From contig NC_014041.1 in NCBI RefSeq assembly GCF_000023465.1, positions 1,633,001 through 1,697,000 of the forward strand: a stretch of DNA of 64,000 nucleotides. Reading direction: 5' to 3'. This DNA comes from Zunongwangia profunda SM-A87 (GTDB lineage Bacteria; Bacteroidota; Bacteroidia; Flavobacteriales; Flavobacteriaceae). The position numbers and the translations under genes were made by a program. The notes beneath the pieces are model-generated. The model ran no database searches, was not told the origin of the DNA, and was given only the letters and a program-made list of their open reading frames with translations. Positions 51,069-59,957 of this stretch are shown here, piece by piece. The stretch's first letter is position 1, and each line of letters opens with the position of its first letter.

Positions 51069-53078
51069 ATGAAAATGAAAATTAGTTTATTAATACTACT
51101 ACTTTTAAACTCTTTTTTTCTATTAGGTCAAGATCTGAAATTTGATCAATACTGGGATATTTCTTCTTCAAAAAGCATTGTTTGGAATGTACATAAAACT
51201 GATTCATACCCGCATGGAGATAATATTGAAATGTCTGGAAAAAAAGTATCCGCAATAATTTATTACGATGTTAATAAAGATAAGGAACTTAGTATAAAGC
51301 GTGAGATAATATACCCTCAATTAAGGACTTTTGAAGAGGATTGGAAGAAATACCGGGCGTATCATAAGCAAACTTATGCCCAGGAAATTGAGCCCACAAT
51401 CAGCATGGATGGTACTAATGTGGTATTTAAAAAAATTGATTCGGTGAAAATTGATGGTAAAATTACTTTTTATCATGCTCCAGTTCAGGGAATTATTCTT
51501 AAAAGAACTTTATTTCCCTCTATGAATCAAAGAGTATTTGTTGAAAACTGGGAGTTAATAAATAATAGTGATCAAGAAAAAGAATTAAAAATCGACAAAA
51601 CAGATACTCTTCATCAATTGAGGGGATATAAGGGAATTTATACAAGTCATGTATATAGCGATTCTGAAAAAGAAATTAGCCTCCTTCCCCAGTCTGCCTA
51701 TAATTTTACGCTTTATTTTTCTGCCGCTATAGATGATGAACCGGTAAATGGATTTAACTACAAAGAAATTGAAGCGGAAAGAAATAATTTTCTTGACAAG
51801 ATTAAAGAAAATCTTGTTTTAGAAACCTCCAATCCGGTCATAGATCAGCTTTTTTATTTTTCGAAAATACGAGCTTCTGAAAGTATTTTTGAATCAGAAA
51901 TGGGCTTAGTGCATTCTCCGGGAGGAGGAAACTATTACATTGGTATCTGGGCAAATGACCAGGCAGAGTACAGTGGCCCTTTCTTTCCCTTTTTAGGATA
52001 TGATACGGGTATTGAAGCGGCAAAAAATACCTATCTCATGTTTTTAAAAAATATTCCCCAAGACTCCTCTCCAATATGCTACTCATTTGAAATTGATGGT
52101 GAGCTCCCCTCCTGCGGTAAAGATAGGGGAGATGCTGCTATGATCGCCTATGGTGCATCTCAATTCTTATTACGAAATACCGATAAAAATTTTGCAAAAA
52201 AAATATGGCCGTTGATTGAGTGGAGTCTAAACTACTGCAATAATCACAGGAATGAAGAAGGTGTTGTTTTGTCAGACACAGACGAGATGGAAGGAAGAAT
52301 ATCTACTGGCGAAGCAAACCTTTCTACTAATTCTTTATACTATGGAGGACTAATTAATGCATCTTACCTTGCAAAAGAACTTGGCCTGCATAAGTTATCT
52401 AAACAATATCTAAAACGTAGTATTGAAATGGCCAATGTTATAGAAAAGTATTTTGGTTATAACATAGCAGGACTAAATACCTATCGTTATTTTAAAGGAA
52501 ATACACATCTTAGACATTGGATTTGCTTACCACTGGTAATGGGGATAGATAAAAGAGCGGAAGCAACTGCCAATGCACTTCTCGAAAAACTTTGGACATC
52601 AAACGGAGTTTTAGTAGAACTAAATCCCGCATCCACAGAGCCGAATATTTTTTGGGATAGAGGAACCTTATATGCCTTAAGGGGAACCTTTAAAGCTGGT
52701 TTCTTTGAAAAGTCTCTTAACAAATTAATAGATTATTCAGGGAAAAGATTATTGGGCGAGCACGTACCCTATCCGATTGAAGCATTTCCTGAAAATAATA
52801 TGAAGCATCTTTCAGCAGAAAGCGCTTTATATTGCAGGCTAATTATCGAAGGAATGTTGTCATTTGAGCAAACTGAGTTCAATTCTTTTAGTATTGCACC
52901 ACAACTTTCTAATGAAATGTCCAAAATCAATCTTAAAAATCTATATATAGGTGATAAAGCGATCTCTATTCACCTGCAATTAATAGACGATATGATTGAA
53001 ACTAAAATTTATTTAAATGGAGCTGAACTAATTAATAAGCAGATAAAAGCGGGAGAGAAAGTAAATGTGAAAATTTAA
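51069..53078 (+). CDS. Secreted six-hairpin glycosidase, probably rhamnosidase-related
   Basis: An upstream in-frame ATG at 51000 exists, but the ATG at 51069 begins a clean signal peptide (MKMKISLLILLLLNSFFLLGQ), so I use it; about 669 aa. The N-terminal 250 residues are beta-rich. Residues about 255-600 look like an (alpha/alpha)6 barrel (FYFSKIRASESIF, GGGNYYIGIWANDQAEYSGPF, ELPSCGKDRGDAAMIAYGAS, ISTGEANLSTNSLYYGGL), with Asp/Glu residues in positions used by GH78/GH127-like enzymes. The C-terminus is a small beta domain. Exact GH family uncertain. It stands alone, outside both sugar loci. Confidence 0.7.
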   Translation: MKMKISLLILLLLNSFFLLGQDLKFDQYWDISSSKSIVWNVHKTDSYPHGDNIEMSGKKVSAIIYYDVNKDKELSIKREIIYPQLRTFEEDWKKYRAYHKQTYAQEIEPTISMDGTNVVFKKIDSVKIDGKITFYHAPVQGIILKRTLFPSMNQRVFVENWELINNSDQEKELKIDKTDTLHQLRGYKGIYTSHVYSDSEKEISLLPQSAYNFTLYFSAAIDDEPVNGFNYKEIEAERNNFLDKIKENLVLETSNPVIDQLFYFSKIRASESIFESEMGLVHSPGGGNYYIGIWANDQAEYSGPFFPFLGYDTGIEAAKNTYLMFLKNIPQDSSPICYSFEIDGELPSCGKDRGDAAMIAYGASQFLLRNTDKNFAKKIWPLIEWSLNYCNNHRNEEGVVLSDTDEMEGRISTGEANLSTNSLYYGGLINASYLAKELGLHKLSKQYLKRSIEMANVIEKYFGYNIAGLNTYRYFKGNTHLRHWICLPLVMGIDKRAEATANALLEKLWTSNGVLVELNPASTEPNIFWDRGTLYALRGTFKAGFFEKSLNKLIDYSGKRLLGEHVPYPIEAFPENNMKHLSAESALYCRLIIEGMLSFEQTEFNSFSIAPQLSNEMSKINLKNLYIGDKAISIHLQLIDDMIETKIYLNGAELINKQIKAGEKVNVKI

Positions 53079-53126
53079 AAATCTTTGCATAGCGATTAGT
53101 ATTCAAAAACAATTAAACATAAAGAT

Positions 53127-53159
53127 ATGACTGAATATTATTTAGTCATTAAAATTTTC
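53127..53159 (+). terminator. Candidate terminator after the six-hairpin glycosidase
   Basis: Arms ATGACTGAAT (53127-53136) and ATTTAGTCAT (53140-53149), one G-T wobble and a 3-nt loop, followed by TAAAATTTTCT. Starts 48 bp after the stop. Confidence 0.5.
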
Positions 53160-53358
53160 TTGAGGCTAAAAACAAAGCCTATAGAATAGAATTACTCAAG
53201 ATACATGCAATAAAAAATATGTTTCTAGATGAAGTGACTGTGTTTTTTCATTTGTAGCTCATTATAATTAGCTTACTTATAGCACCTTGACCAATACTAC
53301 TATTACGAGTCTGTAATAGTATAAAATACACTGCCTCAAAATATTTAATTATGATCTA

Positions 53359-53422
53359 GACAACAAAATATAATAAATCTAAGATTATTTTATTTTTTTT
53401 GTTGTCATATATATTATATTTG
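53359..53422 (+). promoter_or_regulatory. Promoter and inverted repeat before the VOC/EVE/MarR operon
   Basis: TATATTTG at 53415-53422 is an exact TAnnTTTG -7 element, with the ATG 25 bp downstream. Arms GACAACAAAA (53359-53368) and TTTTGTTGTC (53397-53406) form a perfect 10-bp inverted repeat just upstream, over the expected -33 region. A MarR gene is third in this operon, so autoregulation at this repeat is plausible. Confidence 0.55.
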
Positions 53423-53447
53423 CAGCAACAATAAGACTGAATATAAA

Positions 53448-53807
53448 ATGAGACAATTAACTTTCGCATCCTTGCAAGTGAAAAATTTGGAAGCTTCAAA
53501 AGACTTTTATACAGAAAAATTAGGATTTGAAATCGACAATTCAAATCCGCAAGCTTTTGTTTTTAAATACAATCAAGGAGAAGCAAGTTTCGCCATTCGC
53601 ACACCGCTGGAACCGATTGAAGACAAAGAATTGGGAGTTGGTGTGTCACTTTGGTTTGCTGTATCGGAAAATTTGGACGAACTGAATGAGAAATTCATTG
53701 CCAATGGAATAACTACTGTGGATCCAATATTTGAAACTCCATTTGGCAGAGCTTTTCACGTAAAAGATCTTGATGGTTATAAACTTACTTTTTTAGATCC
53801 AAAATGA
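53448..53807 (+). CDS. VOC-family (glyoxalase/bleomycin resistance fold) protein
   Basis: 119 aa with the betaalphabetabetabeta repeat of vicinal-oxygen-chelate proteins: LQVKNLEASKDFYTEKLGFE at the N-terminus and FGRAFHVKDLDGYKLTFLDP at the C-terminus. The Leu-Asp-Gly-Tyr ending is typical. Substrate unknown; metal ligands cannot be assigned by eye. Its stop overlaps the next start by 4 bp (ATGA), so it is translationally coupled to the EVE protein. Confidence 0.88.
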   Translation: MRQLTFASLQVKNLEASKDFYTEKLGFEIDNSNPQAFVFKYNQGEASFAIRTPLEPIEDKELGVGVSLWFAVSENLDELNEKFIANGITTVDPIFETPFGRAFHVKDLDGYKLTFLDPK

Positions 53808-54232
53808 AGGAAAGGGGAGTTCAATATTGGATAATCGTAGCTTCAAAAGACCACGTTGAAAATGGAGTTGGACAAGGAATAGCACAGGCTTGTCACGGAA
53901 AAGTTACGCCATTAAAAAGAATGAAAAAAGGAGATCTTGTAATTTATTACTCAAGTAAACAAACTTTTGGTAAGCCCGAAAAATGCCAGGAATTTACAGC
54001 ATTGGGAAAAGTCTCAGATGATGAAATATATCAACAGCAAGTTTCGGAGGATTTTTGTCCTTCCAGAAGAAACATTGAATTTTTGCAATGTAAAGACACT
54101 TCTATCCTTCCCTTAATTGACGATTTACAATTTATCCAAAACAAAAAGAGATGGGGATATCCGTTCCGTTTTGGAATGCTTGAAATCAATAAACACGATT
54201 TTGATTTAATCTCATCTCAAATGCTTCAATAA
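53804..54232 (+). CDS. EVE-domain (PUA-like) protein
   Basis: 142 aa, one EVE domain: YWIIVASKDHVENGVGQGIAQ at the start, KKGDLVIYYS for the central strand, FTALGKV and KKRWGYPFRFGMLEI at the end. EVE domains bind modified bases or nucleotides and are often found near defence or stress genes. No second domain is attached. It lies in an operon with a VOC protein and a MarR regulator, 1 bp before the latter. Confidence 0.85.
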   Translation: MKERGVQYWIIVASKDHVENGVGQGIAQACHGKVTPLKRMKKGDLVIYYSSKQTFGKPEKCQEFTALGKVSDDEIYQQQVSEDFCPSRRNIEFLQCKDTSILPLIDDLQFIQNKKRWGYPFRFGMLEINKHDFDLISSQMLQ

Positions 54233-54233
54233 G

Positions 54234-54695
54234 ATGTCTAAAGAAATTGATTTTCAGTTTAAAAGTCCAAATGATAGTCCAGGTTATTTGCTTGGTCAAG
54301 TAACTATGTTATGGCAACGTAAGCTAAAAAAGGTTTTGGACCCTTTAAACTTAACACAAACACAGTTTGTGTTGTTAGCTGCATTGGGTTGGCTTTCCAA
54401 AAAGAATAATGTTGTCACACAAGTTGAGATTGCCAACCAAAGTAATACGGATAGAATGATGGTGTCCAAAGTTTTGAGAACGTTGGAAAAAAAGAAATTT
54501 ATTAGTAGACAAGAGCATCCTACCGACACCAGAGCCAAAGTAATTAAATTAACGACTGATGGTGCAAAAGTGCTACAAATAGCATTGACCGCAGTAGAAA
54601 ATGCAGACACGGCATTCTTTTCTGTTTTGAGTACTAATTTGCCCAAATTCAATAAGAATATGGTGAATTTGATTGCGCAAAATAAAGATGAATAA
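54234..54695 (+). CDS. MarR-family transcriptional regulator
   Basis: 153 aa winged-helix regulator. Helix GYLLGQVTMLWQRKLKKVLDP precedes LTQTQFVLLAALGWL; the recognition region is VEIANQSNTDRMMVSKVLRTLEKKKFI and the wing RQEHPTDTRAKVIKLT carries the conserved DxR. Third gene of the operon; may repress it through the inverted repeat at 53359-53406. Confidence 0.92.
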   Translation: MSKEIDFQFKSPNDSPGYLLGQVTMLWQRKLKKVLDPLNLTQTQFVLLAALGWLSKKNNVVTQVEIANQSNTDRMMVSKVLRTLEKKKFISRQEHPTDTRAKVIKLTTDGAKVLQIALTAVENADTAFFSVLSTNLPKFNKNMVNLIAQNKDE

Positions 54696-54798
54696 AAATA
54701 AGTGTCACTAAAAATAGGGGTTGATGCATTTGCCTTATTATGGATACTGTGTCCCAGAACATTCGGGGTTAAAAGGCTAGCATTTAGGCTACCACCAA

Positions 54799-55635
54799 TT
54801 GTTCGCATATAAAAATTCAAAAAAATTGGAGAATGATTTTATAATACAAAAGCCGTTTAATGATGGCCTTCAACAATGGGTTGATTATTATTTTTTTATT
54901 GAAATTCCTGTCGACAAACTCAAATTTAATGAAGAGTTTGTCTTCCCTTTTCCTAGAATTACGTTTGGATATTTTTTTGAACATCCGTTTTTGGTCACCA
55001 ATCATTCCCTTAACGAAAATTATAGTGCTGAAATGATTATTTCAAGAATTTCCACTAACCAAATTTCAGTAAAACCACTTACCGATAAAGTGAAAATTAT
55101 CGGGGCACACCTAAAACCCTATGGATTGGGACTGCTAACAAATGATGATATTTCCAAGAAGCCCTGGATCATAAAAACAGAAGATTTATTTAAAAAGGAA
55201 GCAGAGCGATTTAAGAAAAAAATTGATCGCTGTTCTAACCCGAAAGAAATGTTTGCAGTGATAGAACATATTTTTTTAAGCTCAATATTAACAAAGGATT
55301 TGAGTATTGTTATTAAAGCACTTGATTTGATAGAAGAAGAGGAAGGAAATATTTCTATTTCGAAATTATCTGAAAATACAGGTACCTCAACTAGAACTTT
55401 AAGAAACCATTTTTATAAATCTGTGGGATGTTCCCCTAAAGAATACATGATGTTGCTGAAGCTAAGGCAGTCCATCTATCAGATGAAACATTCGTCCAAC
55501 TCGCTGACTTCGGTTTCCTATTCACAAAACTTTGCTGACCAGGCACATTTTAGCAATACGGTTAAGAACATCACCGGAACTCATCCAAGAGCAATTAAAG
55601 AAAACTTGCCCAATTTCCGATTCTTACAATTTTAG
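54799..55635 (+). CDS. AraC-family transcriptional regulator (DUF6597-type N-terminus)
   Basis: 278 aa. The frame begins with TTG at 54799; no ATG occurs until about residue 79, well inside the conserved N-terminal domain (QQWVDYYFFIEIPV, LKPYGLGLL), so a non-ATG start is likely and the exact start uncertain. The C-terminal 100 residues are AraC DNA-binding: ISISKLSENTGTSTRTLRNH, then SVSYSQNFADQAHFSNTVKN ending GTHPRAIKE. It is 103 bp after the MarR gene and 52 bp before a small membrane protein gene. Confidence 0.85.
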   Translation: MFAYKNSKKLENDFIIQKPFNDGLQQWVDYYFFIEIPVDKLKFNEEFVFPFPRITFGYFFEHPFLVTNHSLNENYSAEMIISRISTNQISVKPLTDKVKIIGAHLKPYGLGLLTNDDISKKPWIIKTEDLFKKEAERFKKKIDRCSNPKEMFAVIEHIFLSSILTKDLSIVIKALDLIEEEEGNISISKLSENTGTSTRTLRNHFYKSVGCSPKEYMMLLKLRQSIYQMKHSSNSLTSVSYSQNFADQAHFSNTVKNITGTHPRAIKENLPNFRFLQF

Positions 55636-55687
55636 GCTTTTTGATTAAGCGAGCTTTGTCTTCATAAACTTTAATACAACTAAGACA

Positions 55688-56143
55688 ATGAAACGCAAAA
55701 CTATTCTAACAGCTCATATCATCGCCACTTCCATTGCCGTATTAACCATTGATTGTTTTTTCAGCTTTTCTATTATTGCCGAAATTGTGGGAAATGAAGA
55801 ATTTATCAAGCACGTAAAAAAAGGAATATTGTATTGTTTACCTGTTCTAGTATTCGCAATGTCAATGTTGGCAATAACAGGCAAAAAACTTGCTGGAAAG
55901 TCAAAAAGTCCAATTATTACAACAAAATTGAAACGAATGAAATTTGTTACCTTTAACGGAATTATACTCATTTCATTAGCAGTTTACCTATATTTTAGAG
56001 CCATTAATAATAACATCGACGGTACATTTTTGTGCGTACAAATCATCGAAATACTTTTTGGAGCTATTAATCTGACCTTGCTAGGATTAAATATAAAAGC
56101 CGGTATGAAGCTTTCGGGTAGCATACAAAGAAATACTTCCTAA
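55688..56143 (+). CDS. Small four-helix membrane protein, unknown function
   Basis: 151 aa, four hydrophobic segments (about residues 7-31, 46-64, 86-105 and 114-137) with basic loops between. No signature motif recognised. It follows the AraC gene by 52 bp in the same direction and may be its target. Confidence 0.75.
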   Translation: MKRKTILTAHIIATSIAVLTIDCFFSFSIIAEIVGNEEFIKHVKKGILYCLPVLVFAMSMLAITGKKLAGKSKSPIITTKLKRMKFVTFNGIILISLAVYLYFRAINNNIDGTFLCVQIIEILFGAINLTLLGLNIKAGMKLSGSIQRNTS

Positions 56144-56163
56144 AATAGTAATTATTTATGAGA

Positions 56164-56379
56164 CTAATTAGTTTTTAAGTGTACATCCTGGCCGGGTTCA
56201 GAATTGGCTATTTCGACATTAGTAAGCCTAAAACTTATCAACTTTAAGGTTGAAAATAGTGAGTATTGGGTAGAACCCTTATTTAAATATTGGATCACTT
56301 TTAGGTTTTTTAATTCTTTGTTTATCATTTTTGAAATACGTTCAACTAGTTTGATTAGTAACATATAAAGTTTTTTCAT
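56164..56379 (-). CDS. Possible small protein, unknown function
   Basis: 71 aa from ATG at 56379, basic and without a family I recognise. It lies 43 bp downstream of the TonB-receptor gene on the same strand. Supporting evidence is only the open frame and orientation; it may be spurious or a remnant. Confidence 0.3.
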   Translation of the reverse strand: MKKLYMLLIKLVERISKMINKELKNLKVIQYLNKGSTQYSLFSTLKLISFRLTNVEIANSEPGQDVHLKTN

Positions 56380-56422
56380 GCGGTATCAGGAAGCTAATTA
56401 TATGCTGAAGCTTTATTTCAGG

Positions 56423-58789
56423 TTAAAGATTATGTAGGTTGCCAAACCTGATTCCAAAGAAAAAAGTTCGGGGTTGTGCGGGCCCATAGATATAATCTGA
56501 ATCTCTCGTTGCACCGGTATCAAAATCATCTTGATAGGCATTAAAAATATTCTGTATCCCAGCATATAGATTCATTTGGAAATTATCTGTAATATCAATA
56601 TGCTGACTTAATTTTAGATTGATGTCATAAAAGGGATCACTTTCATTGAGTTGTAAAAACCCAGAATCACTTATCACCAAAGGAACGGTCATTGATCCGG
56701 TGTATGTTCCGGTGATATCTATACTTGTTTCTTCGAAAATTGATATATTACTGTTTAAGTAACCATAAAGATTGGGGTTTCTAACAAATTCAGAAATAAT
56801 AATATCAGTTTCCCCGGGAATGCTCCCATCGGCTTCAAATAAAATCTGATCTTCTTTATATTTTGAATTTTGGATAGTTCCTCCCAGTTGAAAACTTAAT
56901 TTCGAAGATGGCGAAACACCTATTTCGATATTAGCACCGCTAACGTAGGCTCCGCTACCATTTCTTACTTCTTCCAGAATAGAACCATTGGATAAACTGG
57001 CGCCTGTACTCACTGTAGTAAAAGGGTTTTGTAAATCGGTGTAAAAACCTTCCAGTAAGAAATTTGTTTGCAGTTTATTGAAATTTTTCGAATAGTTTAC
57101 AGACGCTGTATAGGCATTAGAATATTCTGTTTCCAAATCATTGGATAGAATTACAAATTGGGGTTCACCACCAACTGAGGATACGTGCAAATCTTCATTA
57201 AATGCCTGCGGAGCTCTAAATCCACGGGCATATCCTCCTCTAAACTGCCATGCTTCAGCTGGTTGATATCTTAGCGTTAAACGAGGACTAATCACCGTTT
57301 GATCAATTGCAACCTTTCGATTAATGTCCTGGATGGTATAGCTACCGTCGACGTTTACATGATCTATACGTCCACCAATTAATGCGGTAAAGGTTTCAGA
57401 AGGTTTCCATTCGTACTGGGCAAAAGCACCAACTGCATTTACTTGTTGATCAATATATCTATTATACCCCGGGATATCATCTTCGGTATTACTTAGATTA
57501 TATTCGGTTCCCACCGTTAAAATATCATGATTGCTTTTAAAATTACGGGTAAATTGTCCACCTACTAATAAAGCGACATCATTTGTATTTCCATAAGCGT
57601 TTGCGGCGCTAATAGAATCCTGACGAGTACGACCTCCTCCAAGACCTCCATAAAAGCTTTTACGATCGGTATGCTGCCCAGAGGAATAAACCGAAAATTG
57701 ATTGCTTTGGTCTTCATTGCGTATATCGTAGGTGATTCCACCAATTACAGTATTGTGATCCAGTTCTTCTGTAATATCAGTAAGATGTGGAGCTAATTTT
57801 AGCCGGTCGCCACCACGACGATATTCCTCTAAAGCTGTTAAATCTAAAGTTATTTTACTTTTTTCATTAGGCTTTAAAAATGCTTTGGCACCCAGGCTGG
57901 TATTGGTGAGTTTTGTAAGTTCTGTAAATCCATCACCATTAGCGTCGTAACTGTCACGATCTCTTTTCATCCCAAAAACCGTTATCCCGCTATTTAAATC
58001 TTCACTCACTACAGATGCATTTAGATTTAAACTACGGTCTGGTGTTTTTCCATCAATAAAACCAAGATTAGAACCAATCTGCCATGAATTTAGAACGGGA
58101 TCTTTGGTAATAATATTTATTGTTCCGGCAATGGCATTAGAGCCATATAAAGCAGAACCACCACTTCGAACCACTTCGATACGATCTAAAATTGAAGTAG
58201 GGATTTGTTCGAGTCCATAAACACTATTAAGAGCTGAAAACACGGCCCTGCTATTCATGAGCACCTGAGTATAACTGCCATCCAGTCCATTGAGACGAAC
58301 CTGGGTGAATCCACAATTTTGGCAATTGGTTTCTACACGCACTCCGGGTTGGAAATTTAAACTCTCCGCAACAGATATAGATTGAGTGGCGTTAAAAAGT
58401 TTAGGGCTAAGTACATTTACAACAACGGGAGCCTTTTTCAGATTTACACGGTTTCTGGTAGCACTAATAACTACCTGATCTAAACCTAATTGATCCTCTG
58501 CAAGGCTAATTTGCAGCGAGCGCTCTTCTTGATTGCGGGAGTCAATTTGTAAAGTTTTTGTCTTATAACCGATGGCTTGAATTTTTAAGGTATGCGCTCC
58601 TGCTGATAATGAAAACTGAAATAAACCATCACGATCTGCAGACGCCCCTGTTTGTTCCCCAATGATAGAAATATTTGCAAAGGGGACGGCATGCCCTTCC
58701 TCACTCAAAATCTTACCATTTATTTCAACTTTGGATTGGGAGGAAAGCACAAGGGGGAAGATAAGAAGTAAGAGTTGAAGTAGTTTCAT
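56423..58789 (-). CDS. TonB-dependent outer-membrane receptor, probably for a metal or metal complex
   Basis: 788 aa, a classical TBDR rather than SusC. Signal peptide MKLLQLLLLIFPLVLSSQS; carboxypeptidase-regulatory-like domain about residues 20-95 (NGKILSEEGHAVPFANISI); plug about 105-230 with VVISATRN, a CxxC pair (NCQNCGFTQVRLNGLDG) and GSALYGSNAIAGTINI; then the barrel, ending FFFGIRFGNLHNL. The CxxC-containing plug is common in Bacteroidota receptors beside metal genes. It diverges from the MerC/ABC operon, and a palindrome overlaps its -7 element. Cargo (zinc, copper or a chelate) is inferred from neighbours. Confidence 0.88.
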   Translation of the reverse strand: MKLLQLLLLIFPLVLSSQSKVEINGKILSEEGHAVPFANISIIGEQTGASADRDGLFQFSLSAGAHTLKIQAIGYKTKTLQIDSRNQEERSLQISLAEDQLGLDQVVISATRNRVNLKKAPVVVNVLSPKLFNATQSISVAESLNFQPGVRVETNCQNCGFTQVRLNGLDGSYTQVLMNSRAVFSALNSVYGLEQIPTSILDRIEVVRSGGSALYGSNAIAGTINIITKDPVLNSWQIGSNLGFIDGKTPDRSLNLNASVVSEDLNSGITVFGMKRDRDSYDANGDGFTELTKLTNTSLGAKAFLKPNEKSKITLDLTALEEYRRGGDRLKLAPHLTDITEELDHNTVIGGITYDIRNEDQSNQFSVYSSGQHTDRKSFYGGLGGGRTRQDSISAANAYGNTNDVALLVGGQFTRNFKSNHDILTVGTEYNLSNTEDDIPGYNRYIDQQVNAVGAFAQYEWKPSETFTALIGGRIDHVNVDGSYTIQDINRKVAIDQTVISPRLTLRYQPAEAWQFRGGYARGFRAPQAFNEDLHVSSVGGEPQFVILSNDLETEYSNAYTASVNYSKNFNKLQTNFLLEGFYTDLQNPFTTVSTGASLSNGSILEEVRNGSGAYVSGANIEIGVSPSSKLSFQLGGTIQNSKYKEDQILFEADGSIPGETDIIISEFVRNPNLYGYLNSNISIFEETSIDITGTYTGSMTVPLVISDSGFLQLNESDPFYDINLKLSQHIDITDNFQMNLYAGIQNIFNAYQDDFDTGATRDSDYIYGPAQPRTFFFGIRFGNLHNL

Positions 58790-58822
58790 TAATGTATTAT
58801 TTTTAGTGTTTATAAATTTAAA

Positions 58823-58840
58823 TTTTAGACAAATCTAAAA
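58823..58840 (-). promoter_or_regulatory. Metalloregulator-type operator over the TonB-receptor promoter
   Basis: TTTTAGACAAATCTAAAA: perfect 7-bp arms with 4-nt centre, resembling DtxR/MntR-family boxes. On the minus strand it contains TAGATTTG (58830-58837), an exact TAnnTTTG -7 element 41 bp before the receptor start. A bound repressor would block this promoter. Confidence 0.65.
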
Positions 58841-58905
58841 AATAATTTAACTTATATAAAATAAGATGATATTATATTTCAAATGTAGTTAAATATTTTA
58901 TTAAT

Positions 58906-58941
58906 GCAACTTTGTTGCTTTAATAAAATATGCTAGTTTTG
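58906..58941 (+). promoter_or_regulatory. Promoter with overlapping palindrome for the merC/ABC operon
   Basis: TTTG (58911-58914) and TAGTTTTG (58934-58941) form a consensus -33/-7 pair with 19-bp spacing. The perfect palindrome GCAACTTTGTTGC (58906-58918) sits over the -33 element. It resembles Fur/Zur-type sites and differs from the palindrome at 58823-58840, so two regulators may act here. The start codon is 20 bp after the -7 element. Confidence 0.7.
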
Positions 58942-58960
58942 TCAGAAAAAAATCAGAGTG

Positions 58961-59323
58961 ATGAAAAAGTCTATGTTCGATTATTTTGGGGTCTCGGCAG
59001 CTACTTTATGTTCCATACATTGTTTAGCGTTGCCAATTCTTACCATAATTCCTATCCAATGGCAGCATAATCACTGGATAGATCTTGCCTTTGCGATTAT
59101 CGGTTTTGTAATCGTCTTACAGATTTCCAAAACTCTAGATTCAAAAAGCTTAGAGTTTGTGTTATGGTTATCTATATCGATCATTCTGGTAAGTGCCTTG
59201 CTGTCATTTTTTCGAAACTATCATAGTCGACTTATACATTTGGGATCTTTAGGTTTGATCATTGGTCATTTAATCAATGCATTTCATCATAAAATGAATG
59301 CTTTTAAAATTGTCAAAAGATAG
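58961..59323 (+). CDS. MerC-domain membrane protein
   Basis: 120 aa with four predicted membrane segments. The first contains the MerC-type metal motif ATLCSIHCLALP (CxxHC, residues about 16-20), and a His-rich short loop follows (QWQHNHW); the tail has HHK. I start at ATG 58961; a GTG directly before it is in frame. MerC proteins move Hg in resistance operons, but in Bacteroidota they also occur next to TonB receptors, where they may handle other soft metals. First gene of the operon, 3 bp before the ABC ATPase. Confidence 0.85.
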   Translation: MKKSMFDYFGVSAATLCSIHCLALPILTIIPIQWQHNHWIDLAFAIIGFVIVLQISKTLDSKSLEFVLWLSISIILVSALLSFFRNYHSRLIHLGSLGLIIGHLINAFHHKMNAFKIVKR

Positions 59324-59326
59324 ATC

Positions 59327-59956
59327 ATGTTGATAACCAAAAATGTATCGTTCAAATATCCAAAGCAAGAGGAACAGTATTTCCCGGATATAAATCTTAA
59401 GTCGGGAGGATCTTTATTAATAACTGGTGCGTCGGGTAAAGGAAAATCTACATTGTTATACTTATTAAGTGGTTTACTGAAACCATCACACGGGGACATA
59501 ACTTTTAACAATATCTCTATTCCGTCATTATCGGAAAATGAACGTGATCATTTGCGCGGAACGCAAATGGGGATTGTTTTTCAAAATACGTCATTTATTC
59601 AGAGTTTAAGTGTTTTTGAAAATGTTCAATTGTCCGGTTGGTTAGCGAATAAGAAGAAAATACGAAAAGATGAAATTATGTATTTTTTATCCTCTTTGGG
59701 AATAGACGATGTCGCACATAAATCTCCCGAAAAACTTAGTACCGGTCAACGCCAACGCGTTAGTATCGCAAGGGCTTTAGTACATCAACCTGCACTTCTA
59801 CTAGCCGATGAACCCACGGCCAGTTTAGATGATATAAATACAGATAAGGTTGCAAAGCTATTGTTGGATTGTACATTAAGCTTTAATACTTCTCTGGTGG
59901 TGGTCACCCACGACCAGCGCTTGAAACAATTTTTTAGTAGCCAAATTAAATTATAA
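59327..59956 (+). CDS. ABC transporter ATPase, LolD/MacB type
   Basis: 209 aa. Walker A GASGKGKST (residues 33-41), Q-loop VFQNTSFIQ, signature LSTGQRQRVS, Walker B LLLADEP and the switch His in VVTHD. It resembles LolD/MacB ATPases that pair with FtsX-like permeases, and the permease follows after 1 bp. Probably energises movement of a metal or metalloprotein ligand across the envelope with the adjacent permease. Confidence 0.92.
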   Translation: MLITKNVSFKYPKQEEQYFPDINLKSGGSLLITGASGKGKSTLLYLLSGLLKPSHGDITFNNISIPSLSENERDHLRGTQMGIVFQNTSFIQSLSVFENVQLSGWLANKKKIRKDEIMYFLSSLGIDDVAHKSPEKLSTGQRQRVSIARALVHQPALLLADEPTASLDDINTDKVAKLLLDCTLSFNTSLVVVTHDQRLKQFFSSQIKL

Positions 59957-59957
59957 T

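Larger units (their letters stand above)
53079..53447 (+). other. Intergenic, 369 bp
   Basis: Holds a terminator-like hairpin at 53127-53159 for the glycosidase gene and, at its far end, an inverted repeat with a promoter for the VOC/EVE/MarR operon. The AT-rich middle shows no gene. Confidence 0.6.

Noticed and set aside
54296..54820. 174-codon minus-strand open frame
   Set aside because: Opposite the well-supported MarR gene; its composition is a mirror of that gene and no domain is recognisable.
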